Shown here: piece by piece, positions 18,774-27,500 of the stretch
Layout: the number at the start of each line of letters is the position of its first letter
Numbering within the stretch: position 1 is the first letter of the stretch
Assembly (NCBI RefSeq): GCF_013114625.1
Contig: NZ_VTXD01000017.1
Span: 1 to 64,000, forward strand
Reading direction: 5' to 3'
Length of the DNA stretch: 64,000 nucleotides
Source of the DNA: Vibrio sp. 99-70-13A1
Lineage (GTDB): Bacteria; Pseudomonadota; Gammaproteobacteria; Enterobacterales; Vibrionaceae
Notes under the pieces: generated by a model
Database searches by the model: none
What the model saw: the letters and a program-made list of their open reading frames with translations, nothing else
Told to the model about the DNA's origin: nothing
Position numbers and translations under genes: made by a program

Positions 18774-20426
18774 TTATTGTGCTTCGTTATCAACGAGCAT
18801 CCAAAAGTGACCCGCTTGATTTTCTATAAGCAGCAGCTCTCTTTCTTCTGGGGGGATTCCGCGTAAATGAGAAACTAGATCTTCAATGACTGGTAGCTTA
18901 TTTGCATAGTAAGAGTGTGACTCAGGTATGCTCCAAGGCGCGGCATTTAATTCGCTCGTGTCAATGATATCAATGCCGTCAACAAGGCTAACAGGCATTC
19001 CCAATCGTTGAACTTGATTGACTTTCTCAGAAGCAAGTAGGGCACCATCATTTTCAGAAGTGTAAATCGCCCAGTTATCAGCCAATGACATAATTCTTGG
19101 GGCTATCTGGTGCGTGAACCACTCACTATCAACATCAGGCGCTGCAAGAATGACACTCTTAAAAATCGACGGTTTTATTGTTGAGCCCTGCACCGATTGC
19201 AAAGCCAGTTCATTCAAACCATTTAGAAGCACTTGATTACCCATGCTGTGAGCAACAATATGAATGTTTGCATCACCGTGTTTAGATTTTAGTTCTGTCA
19301 TAAATTGAGCAAAGTGGGTGGCACTCCACATTGCATCTTCCCTGTCTGATGCGTAGTCGAGAAGCGATGCATTCGAAGGCCATGAAAATAAGATAGGGAC
19401 GCCAGAAAAATTGAAATCATACGCCATTTGAGCGGTTCGCTTTATTGCAGACTGAAAGGCAACGTTATAACCATGTATGTAGACAATAATGCTCTTTTCC
19501 CAATCACCAGTTGCAAGTTCGACAGGGAGTTCAGACCAAAATTGGTCTGGGCTATATTCGGTAATGTCTTGAATAAGAATATGAGAGTCAGCTTGCTTAA
19601 GCCATTTAAGCGTGAGGAATGGCTGCTCAATTTCACCTTTCTTGTGATTTCTAGGAATGGACACATTTGCTTTGCCGACGCGTAACGGCTTATCTAGGTC
19701 ACGCTTGCCATTGTAATACATATTTTCATTAGCGAGTTCTGGCTGACGAGTGGTGGCGTAGAAGACAGTTTGAATGTGAAACTCACTGTCATTAATACTA
19801 CGAGACGTGAATTTTGGGGATATTTCTAAATGATGAGCAAGTTCACCTACCGTTTCATACAACTCATCTGGTTGAGCTTTTTGAGCGGATTCAAAGGCGG
19901 TGTGGTGTATTTGAGCAATTTGGTCAAATGAGAGTCCAAGATCATTTACATAATGGGTTTTAGGGGAAAGAGCTATTAAAGAGCCAACCAGGGCGCGGCT
20001 TGAATTTAGCGCAATCATTAACGAATCAGTTAATTGCTTACACTCAATTGCGATGACCGTGAATGGCTGACTTCCCTGTTTATCAATTTTAAAAATACCT
20101 TCTGTATGCTTTGTTATCCATAACATTGGATGACTACGATTATTATTGTTTGATATGAACGGGCTTTCGGAGCTGGTAATGGTCATGGGCTTTAATTGAT
20201 GAGACCCGAACAAAGGTTGTAAAAAGTCATGGCTTTGAGGACAGTCTGCCGAAGCCGAAGCCGAAGCCGAAGCCGAAGCTAAAACTAAAGCTAAAACAGA
20301 AGCGAAAGCAATACTTGGCAATAAAAGAATAGGAATAACAACGTGCGGTAGTTTGAGCTTTAGCTTTCGCCCTAGGCTTGATCTTAGCCGATTAGAGCGA
20401 AAACCTGTCCATGTCGTAATACGCAT
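18774..20426 (-). CDS. Exported alpha/beta hydrolase (DUF900-type esterase/lipase)
   Basis: Hydrolase of 550 residues in the DUF900/COG4782 group of serine esterases. Residues 1-50 hold a basic stretch and a long hydrophobic core, then an alternating Ser-Ala tract (50-60) encoded by a hexanucleotide repeat. The catalytic domain starts near IQTVFYATTRQPEL (about 205), includes the oxyanion-side strand SIIVYIHGYNVAF and the nucleophile elbow IVAHSMGNQ with Ser394. A C-terminal SHSYYANK segment (near 510) may supply the His. It is the only minus-strand gene within the caspase-protein block, convergent with the PPC gene and divergent from the C14 gene. AAGGA precedes the ATG. Substrate unknown; its place suggests a linked envelope role. 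Confidence 0.82.
   Translation of the reverse strand: MRITTWTGFRSNRLRSSLGRKLKLKLPHVVIPILLLPSIAFASVLALVLASASASASASADCPQSHDFLQPLFGSHQLKPMTITSSESPFISNNNNRSHPMLWITKHTEGIFKIDKQGSQPFTVIAIECKQLTDSLMIALNSSRALVGSLIALSPKTHYVNDLGLSFDQIAQIHHTAFESAQKAQPDELYETVGELAHHLEISPKFTSRSINDSEFHIQTVFYATTRQPELANENMYYNGKRDLDKPLRVGKANVSIPRNHKKGEIEQPFLTLKWLKQADSHILIQDITEYSPDQFWSELPVELATGDWEKSIIVYIHGYNVAFQSAIKRTAQMAYDFNFSGVPILFSWPSNASLLDYASDREDAMWSATHFAQFMTELKSKHGDANIHIVAHSMGNQVLLNGLNELALQSVQGSTIKPSIFKSVILAAPDVDSEWFTHQIAPRIMSLADNWAIYTSENDGALLASEKVNQVQRLGMPVSLVDGIDIIDTSELNAAPWSIPESHSYYANKLPVIEDLVSHLRGIPPEERELLLIENQAGHFWMLVDNEAQ
20248..20277. repeat. Five tandem GCCGAA hexamers inside the hydrolase signal region
   Basis: The plus-strand hexamer GCCGAA is repeated five times and encodes a Ser-Ala tract just after the hydrophobic core. 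Copy changes by slippage keep frame but alter the length next to the likely signal-peptidase site. Confidence 0.9.
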
Positions 20427-20631
20427 AATAAGTCATTCCTTTAATAAGGGGAGCACAACGGTCGTGATGAATGATGTGTTTTCATAATTATAGTAAATGA
20501 CGATCTACACTATGACTATACTGATATTGAGTTCTAAAAAGAGCTAGATAATTAAAATTAGTCACTTAATAGAAGCAATGCAGTCAGCATGGACTTTGAC
20601 TGGCTTCAGAAAGGCTTAAAAGGGGAGTTAT

Positions 20632-22686
20632 ATGCGTCCGTTGTTCATTATCTTTATCGCGCTGTTTTCACAAATGATATTCGCGGCAACAAATCATGCT
20701 TTGGTTGTGGGAGTGTCTGAATATCCTAACTTAGAGCCTAGTTTATCTCTGAATGGACCAAAGTATGATGCACTAAGAGTGCAAACTATGCTCCTTCAAC
20801 AAGGTATGGTGGAGGGTAATATTGAACTGCTAGCTGATGGTGTCGAAGGTTCTATGTTACCAACCAAGCAAAATATCATTGATGCGATTTTTGCTATTGA
20901 GAAAGATCTGTCGGCAGGAGACTTTGTTTATTTACACTTTTCTGGGCATGGAAGCCAGCAGCCAGTAAAAGATTTACAAGATAGTACTGATGCAATAGAC
21001 GGGCTTGACGAGATTTTTTTACCAAGAGATGTGGCGAGTTGGTCGAAGGAACGAGGAGAAGTGCCTAACAGTATCACTGATGATGAAATCAATATCTTAA
21101 CGACTAGGCTTCGTAACAAAGGGGCGAATGTTTGGGTTGTCTTTGACTCGTGTCACTCAGGGACTATGACTAGAAGTATTACTGGTCAGAGTGTTAGGTC
21201 AAGAAATGTGAGCCTCGACCAGTTAAAAGGCAGTGGACCAACTGAAAAACAAAGTATTACAAGAGTCGGCAATGATTTTAATCTTTCTCCAGTGACTCTT
21301 ACGACTAATGCGGGTGCATTGATCAGCTTTGGAGCCGCACAAAGTAATGAAGAAGCGCCAGAAATGGACTTGTCATTTGGCGAGTCTAAATCACCTCAAG
21401 GTCTGTTCACTTACACCTTAACCTCCCTAATCAGCCAAAACCCCAACCTGAGCTACAGGCAGCTTGCCCAAAGTGTTTTATCGGCTTACAACGGTTTTCC
21501 TTGGTATCGCACTACACCATTGTTCGAAGGGAAAGAGCTAGATACGCCAATTTTTCACCGCTCTGGCGAAGTGCATGTTCGTTACCCCATGAAGAAAGCG
21601 AAAGGGCAGTATTTTATTCAAGCTGGTCAAATTAATGGTCTCGAAAAAGGCGCAATTGTAGAAGTGTTTGCTGATGTATCTTCTCAAGAGCCATTAGCGG
21701 TTATGGAAATAACTAAGAGTGATTTGGCAACCAGCGAAGCGATATTACGTAGTGGAGAGGTCAATAAAAAACGCGTCTTTGCACAGCTACAAAGCCCTGC
21801 TTATCCATCTGCAATAACGTTTAAATGGCAAGAAAGCCCGAATGAAGCATGGCAGAGTGCTTTGTCCAGCCATCTAAAGACAAACGATTTTTTGAATAGA
21901 ACCATCGAATGGGTTGAGGAAGATAAAAGCGCAGATGTTTCAGTTTATGTGGCTGAAGATAGAGTCTATTTTTTCACTCTAGCGAATATTGAACTCCCTT
22001 GTGAGCTAGATAGTACTAAAGAAAAAGCGTGTCAGGTTTCTAATCCAGAGTCACAAGAAAGCTACCTTTCATTACCAATTTCAGACAGTACCCCTTCAGA
22101 TGTCCTGAATAATGGATTAATTCGCTTGGTTCGTGCGCATAATTTGAAACGTTTATCGGCAAAGTTGACGGGGAAATCCAGCATCTTATCTGAAGTGTAT
22201 CTTAATGAGGATCCAGTCGAACTTGATAACGTGGTGGTTGCTGGTGATGGGGATGAGCTACAAATGAGCTTTGTTAACCAAACTCGTAAACCCGTTGATC
22301 TAATTGTTATGTTTATCGACAGTGGCTTGGGCATCACACAGGTATTTCCTGAACCTGGTTACAGTGGCCGATTGTTTGCTGGTGAATTTGCTGAATTCGA
22401 AGGTGTGGTAAGTAGTGAAGAGACGACAGGAGAGGAACAATTCATTGTCATTGCGGTTCCAGCAAGTAGAGAAGCGCCGACTGTTTCCTTAGCGCATTTA
22501 CAGCAAGAACCTTTAGAGAGCGGTTCATTTGAAAAACGAGTACAGACAAAGTCCCGCTCTTTGGGAAGTACTGAAGACTTATTTGCACAAGCTCTGGGTG
22601 ATCTCCCTCAGCAAAGAGCGTTCAAAAAACGAGAAAAGTCATCCGACAAAGCTGCCATCAGTGTCATTCGCTTGCAGACTCGCTAA
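20632..22686 (+). CDS. Exported caspase-family (peptidase C14) protein with C-terminal DUF4384-like domain
   Basis: Metacaspase-like cysteine peptidase of 684 residues, exported by a signal peptide (MRPLFIIFIALFSQMIFAA). The p20-like domain covers about residues 20-300: HALVVGVSEYP opens it, with catalytic His106 in HFSGHGSQ and Cys174 in FDSCHSGT. Both dyad residues are intact. After a middle beta region the C-terminus contains DLIVMFIDSGLGITQVFPE and YSGRLFAGE, close to the DUF4384 domain that often follows bacterial caspase domains. GGGAG lies four bases before the ATG. It opens the plus-strand operon with CHASE2, a small protein and a second C14 protein. The specificity (Arg/Lys or Asp) cannot be read here. 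Confidence 0.88.
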   Translation: MRPLFIIFIALFSQMIFAATNHALVVGVSEYPNLEPSLSLNGPKYDALRVQTMLLQQGMVEGNIELLADGVEGSMLPTKQNIIDAIFAIEKDLSAGDFVYLHFSGHGSQQPVKDLQDSTDAIDGLDEIFLPRDVASWSKERGEVPNSITDDEINILTTRLRNKGANVWVVFDSCHSGTMTRSITGQSVRSRNVSLDQLKGSGPTEKQSITRVGNDFNLSPVTLTTNAGALISFGAAQSNEEAPEMDLSFGESKSPQGLFTYTLTSLISQNPNLSYRQLAQSVLSAYNGFPWYRTTPLFEGKELDTPIFHRSGEVHVRYPMKKAKGQYFIQAGQINGLEKGAIVEVFADVSSQEPLAVMEITKSDLATSEAILRSGEVNKKRVFAQLQSPAYPSAITFKWQESPNEAWQSALSSHLKTNDFLNRTIEWVEEDKSADVSVYVAEDRVYFFTLANIELPCELDSTKEKACQVSNPESQESYLSLPISDSTPSDVLNNGLIRLVRAHNLKRLSAKLTGKSSILSEVYLNEDPVELDNVVVAGDGDELQMSFVNQTRKPVDLIVMFIDSGLGITQVFPEPGYSGRLFAGEFAEFEGVVSSEETTGEEQFIVIAVPASREAPTVSLAHLQQEPLESGSFEKRVQTKSRSLGSTEDLFAQALGDLPQQRAFKKREKSSDKAAISVIRLQTR

Positions 22687-22721
22687 GAAGTAAGAAGTAA
22701 GAAGTAAGAAGTAAGAAGTAA
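22687..22721. repeat. Five tandem GAAGTAA heptamers
   Basis: GAAGTAA is repeated five times directly after the stop of the C14 gene, then degrades into an A-rich run. It lies in the spacer before the CHASE2 gene, whose ribosome site is separate (GGAAGG at about 22752). Confidence 0.92.
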
Positions 22722-22765
22722 GAATAAAAAATAAAGATAAAAAGTAGAAATGGGAAGGTTCAACC

Positions 22766-24121
22766 GTGAATAAGTGGCACACCAGGTTTAATGTTTGGAT
22801 TAATAAACTTTACCGTCGATTTGCTTTTTCTATGCAGTGGCTGTTTTTGGCTCTGATGGGGGCATGGCTTATCTATGGAGACCCATATGGTTTGGGCAGT
22901 GCGAGTGAACGTGCCGCAGAAAAAGCAATTTATCGTGTTGTTTCTGGTCAATATGATGCATCTGAAAGTGAGCCTGGAATTTTAGTCATCCTTTTTAACG
23001 ATAGAGCCATTGATAATCTTTACCCCTACTTATGGGAGTCAAATGATTGGCCGCTATCATACAGCGATCAGGTCAATTTACTTTCAACAATCATGGTTAA
23101 CCAGCCACTTGCCGTTTTTTATGATGTTATGTGGATGAAAAAACGCTCTCTAGATCCAAGTTATGATCGAGCTTTAAAAAAAATACAAGCAATCAAAACG
23201 GAAACGAACGTACCGCTGTACTTTGCAAAAGGTACCGACAATTCCAATATGGATGAACGCATTAAAGCGGACATTTCTTCGTTTGCACAGTTAGCTGTTA
23301 ACGGTTGGGAAGGGGAAGGGGATTTATACCCGCTATATGTGGGTGATGGAATACCCACAACAGCGACTGCCCTTTATGATGCATATTGTCGTGAAAAAAA
23401 ATGCTTACCTATTTCAGATAAAGGTGCCTCCGCGATGAGTGTCCGTTGGAACTCGAATGCGGCGGAAGTTCTTCTGCCACATAGAAATACTCAGTGCCGT
23501 GAGCGTGGCACATTAATGGATGTATCGACTCGAGTTGTCTCTTCCGTCGTACATAACATTGTGCCTTGGTTGACTAAAGAAGTTTACTTACAACTCTGCC
23601 CGCCGCAAAGGGTGCTCTATGCTGATGAGTTAATGACAATGGTCCGTTCAACTAACCTTCAAGAACGAGAGCAAGCTAGGAGAATAGTACAAGATTCAAT
23701 TGTATTAGTTGGGGGACAAATAGAAGGGATACATGACTATGTAGTTTCTCCTGTTCATGGTGCTTTACCAGGCGTTTTTTTCCACGCAATGGCGCTTGAT
23801 AACCTGATTACCTTTGGTCATTCGTATACAAAAGAAGATGACAATGTTGACCATATCAACTTCATGATTTGGCTTGTGTATATCACCTTATTAGTCGTCA
23901 TTAAAACATTCGCGGAAACGTCAACGGTATTGCAATGGTTACATACAAGGCTATGGCTGATGAGCAGTGTCTTCGTCATTCTTGTTTTAACCGTCGTTTT
24001 CGGTTGGTTTAATTATGCGCCATCCAGTTGGTTGGCTATTTTGGCTCTAGGTTGGGTCGGTAATGAACTACTTGACCGGCTCGATAGCCATTATGGGGAA
24101 GAATTTGAGGAAAACCGTTAA
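22766..24121 (+). CDS. Orphan CHASE2-domain membrane sensor
   Basis: Membrane protein of 451 residues with the CHASE2 extracellular sensor fold. One transmembrane helix near residues 18-36 is followed by a periplasmic domain (about 40-360) containing ILVILFNDRAID, a VFYDVMWMKK element and IVLVGGQIEGIHDYVVSPV with PGVFFHAMALDNLI, the usual CHASE2 signatures. Three transmembrane helices follow (about 370-445). CHASE2 normally feeds a cyclase, kinase or GGDEF module, but this protein stops about 16 residues after the last helix, so no output domain is present. Translation starts at GTG with GGAAGG upstream. Its stop overlaps the next ATG by one base. It probably signals through a partner or within the membrane. 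Confidence 0.87.
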   Translation: MNKWHTRFNVWINKLYRRFAFSMQWLFLALMGAWLIYGDPYGLGSASERAAEKAIYRVVSGQYDASESEPGILVILFNDRAIDNLYPYLWESNDWPLSYSDQVNLLSTIMVNQPLAVFYDVMWMKKRSLDPSYDRALKKIQAIKTETNVPLYFAKGTDNSNMDERIKADISSFAQLAVNGWEGEGDLYPLYVGDGIPTTATALYDAYCREKKCLPISDKGASAMSVRWNSNAAEVLLPHRNTQCRERGTLMDVSTRVVSSVVHNIVPWLTKEVYLQLCPPQRVLYADELMTMVRSTNLQEREQARRIVQDSIVLVGGQIEGIHDYVVSPVHGALPGVFFHAMALDNLITFGHSYTKEDDNVDHINFMIWLVYITLLVVIKTFAETSTVLQWLHTRLWLMSSVFVILVLTVVFGWFNYAPSSWLAILALGWVGNELLDRLDSHYGEEFEENR

Positions 24122-24513
24122 TGATTACATTAAGACGTACAATCAAGTTTCTACCTTGTTTCATCCTGACTCTTTTAGCATCATTCTCTGCAAACTCATC
24201 GGTAATGATTGAAGAATGGCTGGAACCTGTTATTGAATTCAAAAATTTAGAAGGTGAGTGGTCGTTAAAATCAGCAAAGAAACTGCCACAACCGCCGCTT
24301 ATTGTAAAAGACGAAAAAGGGAATCTGCTCTTGGTTAATATAAGGAGAGTTGGCATGGTGTGGGTTCCTCGAACCTCCGTTCGCTTGAATGAAGAAGCAT
24401 TGCAATTAGCTTGTCAGGAAACCAGTACAGTAAAAGCCAAGGATTACAAAAATTTTGGTATGCGTGGTGAAGACGATAATCAGTTTACTTGTCTAGCAGT
24501 AACTAAACAGTAA
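24121..24513 (+). CDS. Small exported protein of the caspase operon, unknown function
   Basis: I do not recognise this 130-residue protein. A signal peptide (RRTIKFLPCFILTLLASFSANS) is followed by about 100 residues with a WLEPVIEFKNLEGEW stretch and a beta-rich part including MVWVPRTSVRL. Two cysteines, in LACQE and FTCLAV, could form a disulfide. The start ATG overlaps the CHASE2 stop (TAATG) and the next gene begins 18 bases after its stop, so it belongs to the operon. It may be an adaptor between the CHASE2 sensor and the downstream protease; this rests on position only. Confidence 0.7.
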   Translation: MITLRRTIKFLPCFILTLLASFSANSSVMIEEWLEPVIEFKNLEGEWSLKSAKKLPQPPLIVKDEKGNLLLVNIRRVGMVWVPRTSVRLNEEALQLACQETSTVKAKDYKNFGMRGEDDNQFTCLAVTKQ

Positions 24514-24531
24514 TCGTTAGCGTAAGGATAC

Positions 24532-27500
24532 GTGATAAAGATGAATCGATACGGAATGTTGAAACATAGATTTACTATTCATTATAAAGCTCTAATGCAT
24601 GAACCGTTGTTGAGTAAGGTTCTGATGTGCAAAGAGTTTACACTTAATGAGTTTGTATTTAAGGGGCTTGTGTTTAAGAAATTAGTATATAAAGAGATTA
24701 CGTATAAAGCATTAATGTACAGCCTGTTATTCCTTTCATCCTTTCCTGCATTTTCTGAACAAACCATCACCATTCCACATTTCCAACTAGAAGTTGGAGA
24801 TTCCATGCTAACCATGCACAGTCGAAAGACGACATTAAGAGAACGCGATGGCAGCCATAAGCGATATCATGATGTCCGAGAGGAAGGGTTCGTTCGTTTT
24901 GTGCTACGTCAAAAGCCACAAACAAATGAGCAGCAACGTTGGAAGGTTAACTATTTAGAAAATTTCAAAGGCAGTGGTCAATATCTAAATATGAGTTATG
25001 AAAACCGTCGTTTGATGGGCTCTTCAGCAGTAGCATTACTGCAAGATAACCATTGGCAGCTTATTGAAGAAGACCCTGGTGATGAAATCTATGATGGCTA
25101 CACCGATGATGATAGACAACATTTCATTAAAGCGGTAAATGCTGGTAATTTTTATGACGTAATGTCGACAATCATATCTAGTCACAGCTACACACGGGAT
25201 AAAACTTACCCTGTGGATGAAAAATATACTCGAGGTCTAGGAGGGAAATCCACGGTTAGGTTAGCCGATGTGACTGAAAAGTGGGGCAAGCCAGTTGCGG
25301 AATTTGTCATCGATATTGAAACCTTTAAAGGTAAAGAAACATTAACGCCATGTCGCTATCAACTTACTGTTTTGAAAGATGATGGAAGAATTACGGACAT
25401 TACCTTTTCCTGCGACCTTAAGCTGGTTCAAGAACCAAACTGGGTAAGCGGGTTTATTGTTGAAAGGTTAAGTTACTCTTATGGGAATCGCTCAATCAGT
25501 GAATTTTCACCTGAACCAGTACTTAATGTTCACCCTCAGGGAGAAGTCACCGCAATTCAATTTATTCCAGAAACCAACTTACTCGCATATTTAAGTAAAG
25601 GGAGAGACAGCAATAGCTCAAACTGGCTCACTTTTTGGGATTTAACTCAACGTAAAACGCTCTATTCAAGCCCTGCCAGTGGTGATCAGCTTAAGTTCGA
25701 CGCTGAAGGCAGTACGCTTTCCGTGGTTAGCGATGACCGGTTTATTGAAAACTATGTATCCATTTCAGATAAGTTTAGACCATTTGGACAGGTTGTTGAT
25801 TTCGATCTTGAAAGGGGAATTAAATCGGCAACTTCATTTGGTCATTACACATTAACCCTTAATGAAAAAGACGAAATTGAACTCTTTAACTCTGGTTATA
25901 ACTCTAAACAGACGCTGCTAGAACTTAAAAAAACCGCGAGTCAATTAACGGCGAGAAATGATGGTCGAGTTCTTGTGGTTTCTGATGATGGGCACACCAG
26001 TTTATACAAATTGAACGTTAGTCACGAAAGCTGTAAGGGCGGCCGGGATTTTACTCAATCATGGTGCTCGAAACCTGATGTAACGTTTGAGATAGAGCAA
26101 GAAGCTATAACATTAGGGCAGCTGTTCACTGGCGACTCACAATCAAACCCTAGATTAGACTATCTGGAACTTCATCCTAGTTTACCTAAAGCCATTTATT
26201 GTTCTTCAGAATATGAACGATGCGGATTACTGGACTATGAGCAAAAATCGATAATTGAAATCAACACAAAACGCCTCAGTTTTAGTCGTGATCATGATTT
26301 GCTAATCAGCCGGAATGGTCAATATAACTATCAAGGTGAGTGGGAGTTTGGTTACGAATCGCCATGGTCTTTGGTAGAAAATAAAGCTCAAGCACTCGAT
26401 GATGATAAAAAAATACTTTTTGCTGGTGGTGAAAAAATCATAGGCAATAATTTTGAACCAGTGATTGAGCTGATCGATAAAGATGAGGGGATCGTGCTAG
26501 ACCAAATTCACTCTCAGGTCGATCCCATTGCCGATATTTTTCATTATGGTTCATCGCTTTACTTAGTCAGTCATGATTATCTTGCCGGTAAAACTGAAAT
26601 AAAAGAGGTCAACTTAGACACTCTGGAAGTGATCAGTGAAAAATTGCAATTTATTGCAAACGAGATTTCAATAGACAATGACGTCATGCTGATTCGATCA
26701 CAGGCAGTGAACCTGCTCATTAGTATGGAAGGCAACTTTCCACCAGTCCATTTACCCAGAAAAATAGTCGATTTGCATTGGATTAAAAATGGTCTCCTGT
26801 ATTTAAGTGATGATAATGCATTATATAAATACTCTTTACTGGATGGTATGGAGCACTTAGTGCATCAGTTTAGCGAAGCCGTGTATGAGGTTGTTTCCCT
26901 GAATAAAAATGGGACGGATTACGTTGTACGAGCCGCTGGAGGGCGGTTACTTTTGCCTAATCACGCAAAAGAGCTGAAAGTTGGCTATGTAAATGCGCCA
27001 TATTCAGCATTAATCAGTAACGGAATTGAAGACGGCTTCATCGCGACTGGTTTGATTGAAATGGGTGACTTCTATAATGCCTCGATTCCGTTGATTAGCC
27101 GATTTAATGCAAAAGGGGAGAAGGTCGATACCTTTGAAGCAAATTGGGGAACGACTACCGCTCAACTGGTCACTGATAACAAACAGCTTTGGTTAGGGGA
27201 CGAAAAAGGCTCGATTACAGTAAGAAATATGGCGTCTGGGACCATTACAGAAAGTTTTCGCGCCCACAACGGACAAGTAACCGCGATGCTTGAACTCGAT
27301 AACAACTTGATAGTATCTGCATCGGCGATGGGAGAAATTAAGTTCTGGCGATCCGATAGAGTTGGGTTGTTACCCATTCATCAGAGGATGTCTACATCCT
27401 TCCCTTTACTTGAACATGATATTGCAAATAGGCAGGGTAAGCTTGCGCTGACAATGGTCGTTGATAGTTCCGGCGAAATCGTATTGAGTACTCCAGAAGG

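Noticed and set aside
24121..24513. The small exported protein as a gasdermin-like pore former for the proteases
   Set aside because: It is too short at 130 residues and has a signal peptide; nothing in it resembles a gasdermin.
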